From Hyphomicrobiales bacterium (GTDB lineage Bacteria > Pseudomonadota > Alphaproteobacteria > Rhizobiales > Xanthobacteraceae), in the NCBI GenBank assembly GCA_013911975.1, contig JACESF010000004.1, forward strand, positions 62,001 through 126,000: DNA of 64,000 nucleotides, read 5' to 3'. This document shows positions 17,548-26,559 of the stretch, piece by piece. Both the position numbers and the translations under genes were made by a program. Position 1 is the first letter of the stretch, and each line of letters starts with the position of its first letter. The notes under the pieces are model-generated. The model made no database searches. It saw only the letters and a list, made by a program, of their open reading frames with translations, and was not told the DNA's origin.

Positions 17548-19983
17548 TTGGCCAAACGCATTTCCCCTCCCCGCCGCTCGCCCAAATCCGGCGCTAAGGC
17601 TTCCGGCGCCCCCGGCTCCCATGGCCCCGCCGCCGGCGGACGCGCGCGCCGCCCCATCGCCCCGGCCCTGCCGGCAGGCGAGGAAGGCCGCCTGCCCACG
17701 CGGGACGAGCTGCTCGCCTTCGTGGCCTCGCACGGCGGGGATGTGACGAAGCGGGACATCGCCCGCGCGTTCGGCCTGCGCGCCGACCAGAAGTCCGAGC
17801 TGCGCGCGCTGATGCGCGATCTGGATTCGGAAGGCACGCTCGCCCGGCGCGGCCGGAAGGTGCATGTGCCCGGCGCCCTGCCCGGCGTGGTGCTGGCCGA
17901 CATCACCAGCCGCAATGCGGACGGCGACTTCATGGCCGCGCCCGTGGAATGGGACGAGGCCCACGGGGAGGCCCCGCTCATCCTGGTGGACTTCCCCCGC
18001 CGCACCAAGGAGCCGGCGCCAGGCCTCGCGGACCGTGTCCTGCTGCGCATGGGCGACCCGCAGGACGGGCAGTTCGTGGGCCGGGTCATCAAGGTCATCG
18101 AGAAGGCGCGGCGCCAGCAATTGGGCATTTTCCGCCCCGCCCCCCATGGCGGCGGGCGCATCATCCCCATCGACAAGAAGAATCTCGGGCGCGAGCTCCA
18201 GGTGCCGCCCGGCGCGGAGATGGACGCGCAGGACGGCGACCTCGTGGCCGTGGAGCTGATGCGCCAGCGCGTGTTCGGCCTGCCCACCGCGCGGGTGAAG
18301 GAGCGCCTCGGCTCGCTCTCCAGCGAGAAGGCGGTCTCGCTGGTGGCGATCCATGCCCACGGCATTCCCCACGTCTTCCCGCAGCCGGTGCTGGCGGAAG
18401 CCGAGAAGGCCCGGCCCGCCACCACACAGGACCGCGAGGACTGGCGCCACCTTCCCCTCGTCACCATCGACCCGCCCGACGCCAAGGACCATGACGACGC
18501 GGTCCATGCGCTGCCGGACCCGGACCCGGCCAATCCCGGCGGCTTCATCGTCACCGTGGCCATCGCGGACGTGGCCGCCTATGTGACGCCCGGCTCGGCG
18601 CTGGACCGCGAGGCGCTGCTGCGCGGCAACTCGGTCTATTTCCCCGACCGGGTCGTGCCCATGCTGCCCGAGCGCATCTCCAACGACCTGTGCTCCCTGC
18701 GCCCGCTGGAGGACCGCCCGGCCCTCGCCGTGCGCATGGTCATCGGCGCGGACGGGCGCAAGAAGGACCACAACTTCCACCGTATCCTCATGCGCTCGGC
18801 GGCGAAGCTCGCCTATGCCCAGGCCCAGGCGGCGGTGGACGGGGTCACGGACGACACCAGCGGCCCGCTTCTCGAAACGGTGCTGAAGCCGCTTTACGCC
18901 GCCTATGCCTGCGTGAAGACGGCGCGCGACGCCCGCCAGCCCCTGGAGCTGGACCTGCCGGAGCGCAAGCTGGTGCTGAAGCCCGACGGCACGGTGGACC
19001 GCGTGGTCATTCCCGCCCGCCTCGACGCGCACCGGCTGATCGAGGAATTCATGATCCTCGCCAACGTGGCGGCGGCGGAGACGCTGGAGGGCAAGCGCAC
19101 CCCGCTCATCTACCGCGTGCATGACGGCCCGACGCTGGAGAAGCTCTCCAACCTGCGCATGTTCCTGAAGACGCTCGACATCACGCTGCCCAAGAGCGAC
19201 ACGGTGCGGCCCTCCGCCTTCAATCGCATCCTGGAGCAGGTGACGGGGACGGACGTGGCGCCGCTGGTGAACCAGGTGATCCTGCGCAGCCAGTCCCAGG
19301 CGGAATACGCTTCGGAGAATTACGGGCATTTCGGCCTCAACCTGCGCCGCTACGCCCATTTCACCTCTCCCATCCGACGCTATGCGGACCTCGTGGTGCA
19401 TCGCGGCCTCGTGCGGGCGCTGGGCGTGGGACGCGACGGCCTGCCGGAGGGAACGACCGCCGACCATCTGGCCGAAGTGGCCGCCGCCATCTCCGTCACC
19501 GAGCGCCGGGCCATGGCGGCGGAGCGCGAGACGGTGGACCGGCTCATCGCCCACCATCTGGCGGACCAGATCGGCGCCACCTTCGCCGCGCGCATCTCCG
19601 GGGCCACCAAGGCGGGACTGTTCGTCGCTCTGGACGAGACCGGCGCGGACGGCTTCGTTCCCGCCTCCACGCTGGGGGCGGACTATTACCGCTTCGACGA
19701 AACCCGGCAGGCGCTGATCGGCGACCGGACCGGCGAAATGCACCGCATCGGCGACCGGGTGGAGGTCCGCCTCGTGGAAGCGGCGCCGGTGGCGGGCGCC
19801 CTGCGATTTGAGCTTCTGTCCGAAGGCGCCTATCTAGGGGGCGGGCGGCGGCCGGGCCGCGGGGATCGCGGACCGGCGACGCGCGATTTCCCCAAGGCCA
19901 AGAAGACGGGTTCGGGAACGGGTTCGCGGCCGGGCCCGCGGCCGGGAACGCCCCGGCGGAAGAAGGGACGGACGGAATCATGA
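17548..19983 (+). CDS. rnr: Ribonuclease R
   Basis: This 811-residue 3'-to-5' exoribonuclease degrades structured RNA. Domain order is: basic N-terminal tail, winged-helix region (GDVTKRDIARAFGLR), cold-shock OB domains, the RNB catalytic domain with the acidic cluster in DPPDAKDHDDAVH, the YAHFTSPIRRYADLVVHR signature, then an S1 domain (ATFAARISGATKAGLFVALDETG) and a basic Gly/Arg/Lys tail. The start is TTG at 17548: a GGAAGG ribosome site ends seven bases upstream and the MAKR start fits. The stop overlaps the next ATG by four bases, coupling it to the DUF983 gene. Confidence 0.95.
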   Translation: MAKRISPPRRSPKSGAKASGAPGSHGPAAGGRARRPIAPALPAGEEGRLPTRDELLAFVASHGGDVTKRDIARAFGLRADQKSELRALMRDLDSEGTLARRGRKVHVPGALPGVVLADITSRNADGDFMAAPVEWDEAHGEAPLILVDFPRRTKEPAPGLADRVLLRMGDPQDGQFVGRVIKVIEKARRQQLGIFRPAPHGGGRIIPIDKKNLGRELQVPPGAEMDAQDGDLVAVELMRQRVFGLPTARVKERLGSLSSEKAVSLVAIHAHGIPHVFPQPVLAEAEKARPATTQDREDWRHLPLVTIDPPDAKDHDDAVHALPDPDPANPGGFIVTVAIADVAAYVTPGSALDREALLRGNSVYFPDRVVPMLPERISNDLCSLRPLEDRPALAVRMVIGADGRKKDHNFHRILMRSAAKLAYAQAQAAVDGVTDDTSGPLLETVLKPLYAAYACVKTARDARQPLELDLPERKLVLKPDGTVDRVVIPARLDAHRLIEEFMILANVAAAETLEGKRTPLIYRVHDGPTLEKLSNLRMFLKTLDITLPKSDTVRPSAFNRILEQVTGTDVAPLVNQVILRSQSQAEYASENYGHFGLNLRRYAHFTSPIRRYADLVVHRGLVRALGVGRDGLPEGTTADHLAEVAAAISVTERRAMAAERETVDRLIAHHLADQIGATFAARISGATKAGLFVALDETGADGFVPASTLGADYYRFDETRQALIGDRTGEMHRIGDRVEVRLVEAAPVAGALRFELLSEGAYLGGGRRPGRGDRGPATRDFPKAKKTGSGTGSRPGPRPGTPRRKKGRTES

Positions 19984-20411
19984 TGGGCCTCGATGACGGC
20001 GCTCCCCGCGCGCCGGGACAGGCGATGATGCGCGGCATGATGATGCGCTGCCCGAAATGCGGCCAGGGCCGCATGTTCACGTCCTACCTGAAGGTGGCGG
20101 ACCATTGCGAGCGGTGCGGCGAGGAACTGCACCACCACCGCGCGGACGATGCGCCGCCCTACATGACCATCATGATCGTGGGCCACATCGTGGTTCCGCT
20201 CCTCGTTCTGGTGGAGGAGGCCTTCCGCCCGGAGGTCTGGATTCACCTCGCCATCTTCCTTCCGCTCACCTTGCTCTTGAGCCTGGCGCTGCTCCCGCCC
20301 ATAAAGGGCGCCCTTGTGGGGCTTCAATGGGCTTTGCGCATGCACGGCTTCGATCCCCGCAGCCCCGAACACGAGCCCATCCCACAGGCCGCGCGGCCAA
20401 AGGCGCCATGA
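19980..20411 (+). CDS. DUF983 membrane protein with zinc ribbon
   Basis: The 143-residue product begins with a four-cysteine zinc ribbon (CPKCGQG...CERCGEE, about residues 24-48), followed by two transmembrane helices (IMIVGHIVVPLLVLVEEAF and LTLLLSLALLPPIKGALVG). This is the DUF983 layout found widely in alphaproteobacteria, of unknown function. It overlaps rnr at its start and the Nudix gene at its end, both by ATGA, so the three proteins are made in linked amounts. The coupling to RNase R hints at an RNA- or nucleotide-related role, but that is only inference. Confidence 0.88.
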   Translation: MMGLDDGAPRAPGQAMMRGMMMRCPKCGQGRMFTSYLKVADHCERCGEELHHHRADDAPPYMTIMIVGHIVVPLLVLVEEAFRPEVWIHLAIFLPLTLLLSLALLPPIKGALVGLQWALRMHGFDPRSPEHEPIPQAARPKAP

Positions 20412-21142
20412 CCAACCTCGCCGAACGTCTCACCCAAGCCGAGCGCGACCAGAGCTCGCCCAACACCCGCCCGAAGGATGCCGCCTCGCTCATCCTCCTC
20501 GACCGCAGCGGCAAGCAGCCGCGCGTGCTCATGGGCCTGCGCCATCCCGGCCACCGCTTCATGCCCAACGTGTTCGTCTTCCCCGGCGGACGGGTGGAGC
20601 TGACCGACAAGGCCATGCCGGTGCACGGCGTGCTCGACACGGACAGCGAGCGGCGCATCCAGGCGCACGTCACCCGGCCCTCGGCCACGCGCGGGCGGGC
20701 GCTCGCCGCCGCCGCCATCCGCGAGCTGTACGAAGAGACCGGCCTCATGGTGGGCACCACCGACGCGGGCGCCCCCGAGGTCCCGGCCGCCTCCTGGCAG
20801 GCGTTCGCCGACCAGGGCGTGTTCCCGGACATGGAATCGCTCACCTTCGTGTTCCGCGCCATCACCCCGCCGCGCCGCCCCAAGCGCTTCGACACCCGCT
20901 TCTTCGCCGCGGATGCGGGCGCCGTGGCCAAGACCGTCGAAGGCATGGTCGGCCCCTCCTCGGAGCTGATCGAGACCCGCTGGCTGACCTTCGCCGAAAC
21001 CGAGAAGGCGGACCTGCCCACCATCACGCGGGTCATCCTCGAAGAGCTGCGCGCGCGGCTCGATGCCGGCTTCCACCGCAACCTTCCGGTGCCCTTCTAC
21101 AGCATGCAGCGCGGCCGCTTCGTCCGCGTGGCGCTGGACTAG
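20408..21142 (+). CDS. Nudix hydrolase, NUDT19-like with split Nudix box
   Basis: This 244-residue protein hydrolyses nucleoside diphosphates linked to another moiety. The box is divided: FPGGRVE at about residues 59-65 supplies the Gly and first Glu, while RELYEETGL follows only some 45 residues later. This insertion is typical of the NUDT19/acyl-CoA diphosphatase group rather than of MutT. The catalytic Glu pair in REL-EE is intact. By family a CoA or acyl-CoA diphosphatase role is plausible; with RNase R as a neighbour, an RNA or dinucleotide substrate cannot be excluded. It is translationally coupled to the DUF983 gene. Confidence 0.85.
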   Translation: MTNLAERLTQAERDQSSPNTRPKDAASLILLDRSGKQPRVLMGLRHPGHRFMPNVFVFPGGRVELTDKAMPVHGVLDTDSERRIQAHVTRPSATRGRALAAAAIRELYEETGLMVGTTDAGAPEVPAASWQAFADQGVFPDMESLTFVFRAITPPRRPKRFDTRFFAADAGAVAKTVEGMVGPSSELIETRWLTFAETEKADLPTITRVILEELRARLDAGFHRNLPVPFYSMQRGRFVRVALD

Positions 21143-21278
21143 GGGCTTGATGTGGGGTGATCGCACTCCATGTCACGCCCCTGACGCGGGAAGAGAGGGA
21201 AACGTCCCTCGCCCGCGGGCGCAGGACGGGGGCACGCGCCCCGGTCCCGCCGACAGGCCATAACATCAGGACGTCTTC

Positions 21279-22454
21279 ATGCATGCGCCGGCGAACGCGG
21301 CTCCCATGAGCCGAACCGCCTCGATCACCGCCGCCATTTCCGCCATCTCCGTGGTGGGCATGGGCATCAGCCTCTCCATCCCGCTGCTGTCGCTCGAGAT
21401 GGAAGCCCGCGGGATCAACAATTCCTGGATCGGCATCAACACCGCCGTGGCCGGCATCGCCACCGTGCTCACCGCGCCCTTCATCCCGTGGATGGTGCGG
21501 CGCGTGGGGCCGCGCTGGCTGCTGGGCCTCGCCATCCTGGTGACGGCGCTGAGCCTGCCCGCCTTCAAGGCCGCCTCCTGGTTCACCCTGTGGTTCCCGC
21601 TGCGCTTCCTCCTCGGCGCGGCCTTGTGTGTCCTGTTCGCGGTGAGCGAGTTCTGGATCAACGCGGTGGCCCCGCCGCACCGGCGCGGGCTCATCATGGG
21701 CATCTACGCCACCGCTCTGTCCATCGGCGCGGCCATGGGCCCGGCGCTGCTGAGCCTCGTGGGACCGCAGGGCTGGGCGCCCTACCTGATCGGCGCGGGC
21801 GTGCTGGCCTGCGGCATCATCCCCATCATCGCCGCCAAGGGCATGGCGCCGCGCATCGCGGACAAGGGCACGGGCCCCGGCGTGCTGGGCTTCGTGCGCC
21901 GCTCGCCCACGGCCACGCTGGCCGCTTTGGTGTTCGGCGCCATCGAGACGGCCGTCATGAGCTTCCTGCCGCTCTACGGCCTGCGCCTCGGCCTGCCGGA
22001 CGGGCAGGCCTCGCTGCTGCTCACCATCGCGGTTCTGGGCAACGTGGCGTTCCAGATCCCGCTCGGTATCATCAGCGACCGCATCGACCGGCGCATCCTG
22101 CTGCTCTTCTGCAGCTCCGTGGGCACGGTGGGCGCCTTCATCCTGCCCCATGTGCCGGTGGCGAGCGTCACCTTCCACATCGCCATCTTCCTGGTGACGG
22201 GAATCGTCGGCTCGCTCTACACGGTCGGCCTCGCGCATCTGGGCTCGCGCTTCCACGGCGCGGACCTCGCGACGGCCAACGCGGCATTCGTGATGCTCTA
22301 TTCCATCGGCCTGATCATCGGGCCGCCTTTGGTGGGATTCGGCATGGACCTGCACAATCCCTTCGGCTTCGCCTATGTGATCGGCGGAATGCTGGGCGCA
22401 TATGTGCTCGTCGTCGGCTCGCGCTTCCTCGCGTCCGGCCGCGCCAATGCTTGA
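21279..22454 (+). CDS. MFS transporter (YcaD-like)
   Basis: The 391-residue product has 12 predicted membrane helices. Helix 1 is [21 protein letters not shown]; the helix 2-3 loop lacks a classic motif A; the second half repeats the fold with [15 protein letters not shown], a motif A-like loop. This resembles the YcaD/UhpC-like uncharacterised MFS group that often has a C-terminal fold close to sugar or drug exporters. An alternative start at 21306 (MSRTAS) would remove nine residues. Substrate unknown. Its stop codon overlaps the -35 element of the rpmG promoter candidate. Confidence 0.85.
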   Translation: MHAPANAAPMSRTASITAAISAISVVGMGISLSIPLLSLEMEARGINNSWIGINTAVAGIATVLTAPFIPWMVRRVGPRWLLGLAILVTALSLPAFKAASWFTLWFPLRFLLGAALCVLFAVSEFWINAVAPPHRRGLIMGIYATALSIGAAMGPALLSLVGPQGWAPYLIGAGVLACGIIPIIAAKGMAPRIADKGTGPGVLGFVRRSPTATLAALVFGAIETAVMSFLPLYGLRLGLPDGQASLLLTIAVLGNVAFQIPLGIISDRIDRRILLLFCSSVGTVGAFILPHVPVASVTFHIAIFLVTGIVGSLYTVGLAHLGSRFHGADLATANAAFVMLYSIGLIIGPPLVGFGMDLHNPFGFAYVIGGMLGAYVLVVGSRFLASGRANA

Positions 22455-22479
22455 CAAACGGGGCGCGATGCACGAGTTT
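22451..22479 (+). promoter_or_regulatory. Candidate rpmG promoter
   Basis: TTGACA (22451-22456) is a perfect -35 and includes the stop codon of the MFS gene. Seventeen bases later GAGTTT (22474-22479) is a weak -10. The leader to rpmG would be about 90 bases. Confidence 0.4.
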
Positions 22480-22573
22480 CCGCGCCCATGAGCCGACGTG
22501 CCCCTGGGCGCGCGTTCACTCCTTTTGTCACCGCGCTGCCTCGTGCATGTCCGCGGCAGCAGGAACAAAGATT

Positions 22574-22741
22574 ATGGCCAAGGCTGCAACCATCAAGATC
22601 AAGCTCCTGTCCACGGCGGACACGGGCTCCTTCTACGTGACCAAGAAGAACTCCCGCACCAAGACCGACAAGATCGTGCTCAAGAAGTACGATCCGGTGG
22701 TGCGCAAGCACGTCGAGTTCCGTGAGACCAAGATCAAGTGA
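22574..22741 (+). CDS. rpmG: 50S ribosomal protein L33
   Basis: The 55-residue product starts [20 protein letters not shown] and ends [11 protein letters not shown], which is L33 of the large ribosomal subunit near the E site. It lacks the two CxxC zinc pairs of the other L33 form, so it is the zinc-independent type. It is monocistronic, with its own candidate promoter and a strong terminator 24 bases after the stop. Confidence 0.96.
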   Translation: MAKAATIKIKLLSTADTGSFYVTKKNSRTKTDKIVLKKYDPVVRKHVEFRETKIK

Positions 22742-22764
22742 TCTCGCCGCAAGGCTGAGATCCG

Positions 22765-22790
22765 AAAGGCGCCCCTCGGGGCGCCTTTTT
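22765..22790 (+). terminator. Intrinsic terminator of rpmG
   Basis: AAAGGCGCC (22765-22773) pairs with GGCGCCTTT (22780-22788) around a six-base loop, with a T-run to 22790. A textbook Rho-independent terminator. Confidence 0.93.
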
Positions 22791-23000
22791 CATTTGGGCC
22801 ACCGGGAGCAGGGCCGCGCCGCCGCGATGGGCGCGCGAACTCCACATTCCATCATATGGTTAGCGGACTCTTCTCATCCATTCGATGAGAGGCTCGGCCG
22901 CGTGCACCCGGGTGCAGCTCTGCCACCGCCCTCCGCGCGCCCGCGCATCCGACCCGGACGGCGCACCCGGCAGGCTCCGCTCACCCGGCAGGCTAAACGC
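22791..23000. other. Non-coding stretch between rpmG and nlpD terminators
   Basis: Roughly 210 bases between two convergent terminators. I see no protein with normal codon use and no RNA gene. It holds a GCACCCGGGTGC palindrome (about 22902-22913), a small CTCATC/GATGAG hairpin (about 22873-22889), and a repeated CACCCGGCAGGCT (about 22965-22978 and 22982-22994). Confidence 0.5.
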
Positions 23001-23034
23001 AAAAATCCCGGAGACCGTGCGGCCCCCGGGATTT
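23001..23034 (-). terminator. Intrinsic terminator of the nlpD-like gene
   Basis: On the minus strand AAATCCCGG (23034-23026) pairs with CCGGGATTT (23011-23003), a 9-bp stem with a 14-base loop, followed by further T residues. It lies 30 bases beyond the stop of the NlpD-like gene. Confidence 0.85.
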
Positions 23035-23064
23035 GAACGCGTCAGGTTCGGAACGCGGAGAGGC

Positions 23065-24234
23065 TCAGAGCCCCGCCACATACTGGCTGGGATCCACGGG
23101 CTGGGAGCCCTTGCGAATCTCGAAGTGGAGCTGGGGCGCGGCGACGCCGCCGCTCTGGCCCGCCTTGGCGATGATCTGCCCGCGCCGCACCGTGTCGCCG
23201 CGCTTCACCAGCAGTTCGCTGGCATGGGCGTAGGCGGTCACATAGCCATCGGCGTGCTTGATGAGCACGAGGTTGCCGTAGCCCTTCAGCTCGTTGCCCG
23301 CATAGGCCACGGTGCCGTCCTCGGCGGAGCGGACGCTGGTGCCTTCCGGCACGGCGAAGTTCACGCCGTCATTCCGCGTGCCGCCCGGCTTCGGACCGAA
23401 GCTGGAAATGACGCGGCCACGGACCGGCGCGCGGAACTGGGGACCAGACCCGGCGGCGCGGGGCGAATCATCCGCCTCCTCGGCCGCGGCGGCGGCGGCC
23501 ACGGGCTTGGCCGCAGCAGCGGCGGCAGCAGGCTTGGCGGCGGCCGGGGCCACCGCGGCGGGAGCCGCAGGCGGCACGGCAGCCTGGACAACGGGCTTGG
23601 TGGCCGCAGCAGCCACGGGCGCGGCGACCGGCGCCACCGCGGGCACGGCCGCGACCGTCGCCGGCTTCGCCACCGGCGGCGCCATGGGAGCAGTGGCCAC
23701 CACCGGCTGGACGGCGCGGGGGGCGGGCGCGGTGGCGGCGAGGTTGCCGGTGGCGCCCTGGGGAACCATCAGCGTCTGGCCGATGCGCAGCGGCGCCTCG
23801 GCGGACAAGCCATTGGTGGCCGCCAGCTGGGCGGCGGTCATGTTGTAGCTGCGCGCGATGGAGGTCAGCGTCTCGCCGCCCACCACCACATGGGCCGCGC
23901 CCGCTGGCCGGGGCGCCGCCGCCTGCACCGGAGAGGGATAGGCGGGCACCGACGGGCTGGTGGGCGCATAGGCCACCGGCGGCGCGCTGGGCGGGGGAAG
24001 CTGGGCGGCCTGATAGGGGCTGCCGATGGGCGCCGTGTCGACCCGGCCGGTGGGCGCGGCGCCCAGCGATCCGGTCACTTCCGGGGAGCCCTGGGTGGAC
24101 GCGGGATAGGGGCTCGACAAGCCGGCGAGGCGTGCGGAATCCGAACTGCAGCCGGCAAGGGCTGCCGATGCCAATCCGACAGCGGCCAGCTTCGCCAAGG
24201 CACCGGAACCGAGGGACTTGCAGGAGGAAAGCAT
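23065..24234 (-). CDS. nlpD: NlpD-like lipoprotein: LysM plus degenerate LytM (M23) domain
   Basis: This 389-residue envelope protein has a signal peptide and lipobox LAGC (Cys29), a Pro-rich linker, one LysM peptidoglycan-binding domain (VVVGGETLTSIARSYNM, about 116-160), a long Ala/Pro/Val-rich stretch, and a C-terminal LytM domain from about residue 275. The M23 zinc ligands are partly lost: where active enzymes read HxGxD, this has NDGVN, although LHFE near the end remains. This matches NlpD, which does not cut peptidoglycan itself but activates periplasmic amidases at cell division. It lies downstream of pcm as in the classical surE-pcm-nlpD order, with another gene between. A terminator follows. 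Confidence 0.9.
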   Translation of the reverse strand: MLSSCKSLGSGALAKLAAVGLASAALAGCSSDSARLAGLSSPYPASTQGSPEVTGSLGAAPTGRVDTAPIGSPYQAAQLPPPSAPPVAYAPTSPSVPAYPSPVQAAAPRPAGAAHVVVGGETLTSIARSYNMTAAQLAATNGLSAEAPLRIGQTLMVPQGATGNLAATAPAPRAVQPVVATAPMAPPVAKPATVAAVPAVAPVAAPVAAAATKPVVQAAVPPAAPAAVAPAAAKPAAAAAAAKPVAAAAAAEEADDSPRAAGSGPQFRAPVRGRVISSFGPKPGGTRNDGVNFAVPEGTSVRSAEDGTVAYAGNELKGYGNLVLIKHADGYVTAYAHASELLVKRGDTVRRGQIIAKAGQSGGVAAPQLHFEIRKGSQPVDPSQYVAGL

Positions 24235-24368
24235 GTCACCGCACTCGCACGATACGAACTGCGGCCAGTTAACCGTGCGGGGGTAAACGCCCGCTTAAAT
24301 GTGGCTGAATTGCTGGCATTGCCGCTCGGTTGCGACAATTGCGCAACACTTGGCGTCAGACGCCCGTT

Positions 24369-25631
24369 CTATTGGGTGAGCTTCGGCGCGGTGGTCAGCA
24401 GGCTGCCGGTGGAGGTGGCGGTGCCGGACACGGTGGTCCCCAGATTTTCCATCTGCGCCCCGAAATTGTCCCGGGTGGACGGGTCGATGACCGCCACCGG
24501 CGCGGAGATGACGACGCCCGCCGCCGTGCCGATGCTGGCCGCCGCCCCGGTCGTCACCTGGATGATGCGGTCGCCCACGCCCTCGCGCCCGTCGGTGAGG
24601 GTCTGCCCGGCGGCGATGCGCGAGCCGATCATCTGCACCACTTCCGGGCTCTCGGCGAACTTGCCGTGATTGAGCTGGTCGCCGGTGTTTATCTTGGTGA
24701 GGTCGATGACGCTGATATTCTCCGCCTCGAACTGCGTGCGATAGGGCTCGACGGCGGGGTCCACCTGCCCGAGCCGCGCCCTGGAGCCCCACACCTTCTG
24801 GGAGACCTGGAGCGCCTTGTCGTCCTGCGAGACGAACACGGTGAAGTCCGGCCGATTGGGTCCGATATCGGCCATCTGATTGGCGAAGATGTCCACATCC
24901 ACGTCCGGCGCGGCGAGCATCACCGTCTTGATCTTCGCCGGGACGCGGCCGTTACGGATCGCCATCTGCCGCAGCGCTTCCATGGTCACCCAATTGCCCA
25001 TGGAATGAGCGAGGATGGAAATCTCCCCCACATTGGGGTCCTTGGCCATGAAGGTCAGCAGCCGCTCCAGGGCGTCGCGCGAATAGGACGCGCTCTCCCG
25101 GTCATAGCCATAGGCCAGCAGGCTGCCGCGCGAGGGCCAGGTGAACAGGACCGGCACCACGTCCGTGCGGGAATCATGGACGATCTGGGCGAAGCGGAAG
25201 ACGGCGTCCTCGAAGCGGTTGTTGTAGCCATGGATGAAGACCAGCGCCCGGCGCCCGGGGGTCGCGCGGATGCGCTGGTTGAACCACGCCTCGGCCTGCT
25301 TCTGCGTGACGATGTCCGCCTCGGTGGTGACGAAGTCGGTCTGCGGGTTGCCCGGCACGCTTTTCGGCCATTGCACCTCGCCGATGGCGCGTGTGCCGTC
25401 GGGCGGGATGGAGACGGTGATCTCGGCGAATCCCGGCGCGCGGGCGCGTTCACCGCCATAGAGGTCGCCCCCGGAGACCGTCGCGCGGGTGGTGGCCACG
25501 ATCATCTGCACCGAGCTGGTGCCCGGAACCGTGGCCTGCACCGGAATCAGAATCCCGGCGGGGCGGCTCGCACAGCCGGCGAGCAGCGCACCGGCGATCA
25601 AGCTCGCCGCCACGGCCTTCGCCCCTCTCAT
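24369..25631 (-). CDS. Lipoprotein alpha/beta hydrolase (DUF900)
   Basis: A 420-residue protein with a signal peptide and lipobox LLAGC, then a DUF900 alpha/beta-hydrolase domain. Visible are VFIHGYNNRFEDA (oxyanion region) and the nucleophile elbow ILAHSMGNW with Ser in AHSMG; a downstream DVDVDIF could carry the acid. Roughly the last 120 residues are low-complexity and Ala/Thr-rich. The ATG at 25631 is preferred because GAGGAG lies seven bases upstream; ATG at 25646 would add five residues. It sits between pcm and nlpD on the same strand, so an envelope esterase or lipase role is likely, but the substrate is unknown. Confidence 0.85.
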   Translation of the reverse strand: MRGAKAVAASLIAGALLAGCASRPAGILIPVQATVPGTSSVQMIVATTRATVSGGDLYGGERARAPGFAEITVSIPPDGTRAIGEVQWPKSVPGNPQTDFVTTEADIVTQKQAEAWFNQRIRATPGRRALVFIHGYNNRFEDAVFRFAQIVHDSRTDVVPVLFTWPSRGSLLAYGYDRESASYSRDALERLLTFMAKDPNVGEISILAHSMGNWVTMEALRQMAIRNGRVPAKIKTVMLAAPDVDVDIFANQMADIGPNRPDFTVFVSQDDKALQVSQKVWGSRARLGQVDPAVEPYRTQFEAENISVIDLTKINTGDQLNHGKFAESPEVVQMIGSRIAAGQTLTDGREGVGDRIIQVTTGAAASIGTAAGVVISAPVAVIDPSTRDNFGAQMENLGTTVSGTATSTGSLLTTAPKLTQ

Positions 25632-25793
25632 CCGGCTGCTCCTCATGTCTGCTGCAAGGTCGATAGCGGACGCGGGTCGGCGGCGCAATTCGCCGCCCGG
25701 TCACAGGCCCGCGCGCGGTAGGATTTCGTTGACCCTGTCATCCCGCGAGCACAGGTGGCGGGAGGCACGCCGACGTGGCGGCGCGCCCGGAAG

Positions 25794-26447
25794 TCAAAGG
25801 GTCGCCGAAACCCCGTCCAGCAGCGGCACGAAGCGCACCGCCGAGAGCCGGGTTTCCGACAGGCCCCCCGGCCCCTTGTGGTAGCGGACCAGGGTCTGCA
25901 CCGCCGTGCCCTCGCCCACGGGCGCCACGAGGACGCCGTCGGGCCGGAGCTGGTCGAACAGGGCGCGCGGCACCTCGGGCGTGGCGGCGGTGATCAGGAT
26001 GCGGTCGAAGGGCGCGCGGGCGGGAATGCCGATGCGCCCGTCGCCCAGCAGCGCCGTGACATTGCGCAGGCCCAGCACCTGGAACCGCGCGGCGGCGTCG
26101 GTGACGAGCGCGCGATACCGGTCGAGCGTCACCACCTCCCCCGCCAGATGCGCCAGCACCGCCGCCTGATAGCCCGAGCCCGTGCCCACTTCGAGCACGC
26201 GATGGCTGGCATTCACCGACAGGGCCTCGGTCATCTCCGCCACGACGCTGGGCTGGGACATGGTCTGCCCGCAGGCGATGGGCAGCGCCACATCGTCATA
26301 GGCATGGGCCCGCACGGCGGGATCGACGAACAATTCGCGCGGCACGAGGCCCATGGCGTGAAGCACCGCCGCATCCTGCGCGCCCCGGTGGCGCAGGGCG
26401 CGCACGAAGGTCGCCCGCTCGGTTTCCTGTGCGCTGGTGTCGCTCAT
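25794..26447 (-). CDS. pcm: Protein-L-isoaspartate O-methyltransferase
   Basis: The 217-residue enzyme methylates isoaspartyl residues of damaged proteins with S-adenosylmethionine, starting their repair. It carries the PCMT motifs: an N-terminal helix pair, ALPIACGQTMSQPSVVAEM (substrate-binding Ser region), the AdoMet motif LEVGTGSGYQAAVLAHL near residue 80-97, and FDRILITAATPEVP. The gene is divergent from recG over a 112-base gap. surE, which normally precedes pcm, is absent from the window. Confidence 0.92.
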   Translation of the reverse strand: MSDTSAQETERATFVRALRHRGAQDAAVLHAMGLVPRELFVDPAVRAHAYDDVALPIACGQTMSQPSVVAEMTEALSVNASHRVLEVGTGSGYQAAVLAHLAGEVVTLDRYRALVTDAAARFQVLGLRNVTALLGDGRIGIPARAPFDRILITAATPEVPRALFDQLRPDGVLVAPVGEGTAVQTLVRYHKGPGGLSETRLSAVRFVPLLDGVSATL

Positions 26448-26559
26448 GCGGTGCGCCGCCCTCCCTCGGGCCGAAGGGGGCCCTCCCTCGAACAATACCA
26501 GAAAACTCCCCGGCCGCAGGGCTTGCGGAGCGGTGCGGGGTTCGTCACCTTCCCCCCGC

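Noticed and set aside
17386..19743. A possible 1284-residue fusion on the minus strand upstream of the MFS gene
   Set aside because: The extra N-terminal 786 residues are antisense to rnr and have no family features; the transporter starts normally at 17385.
23012..23045. tRNA-like GTTCAAATCCCGG on the minus strand
   Set aside because: It resembles a T-arm, but no anticodon or acceptor stem surrounds it; it is the left arm of the nlpD terminator hairpin.
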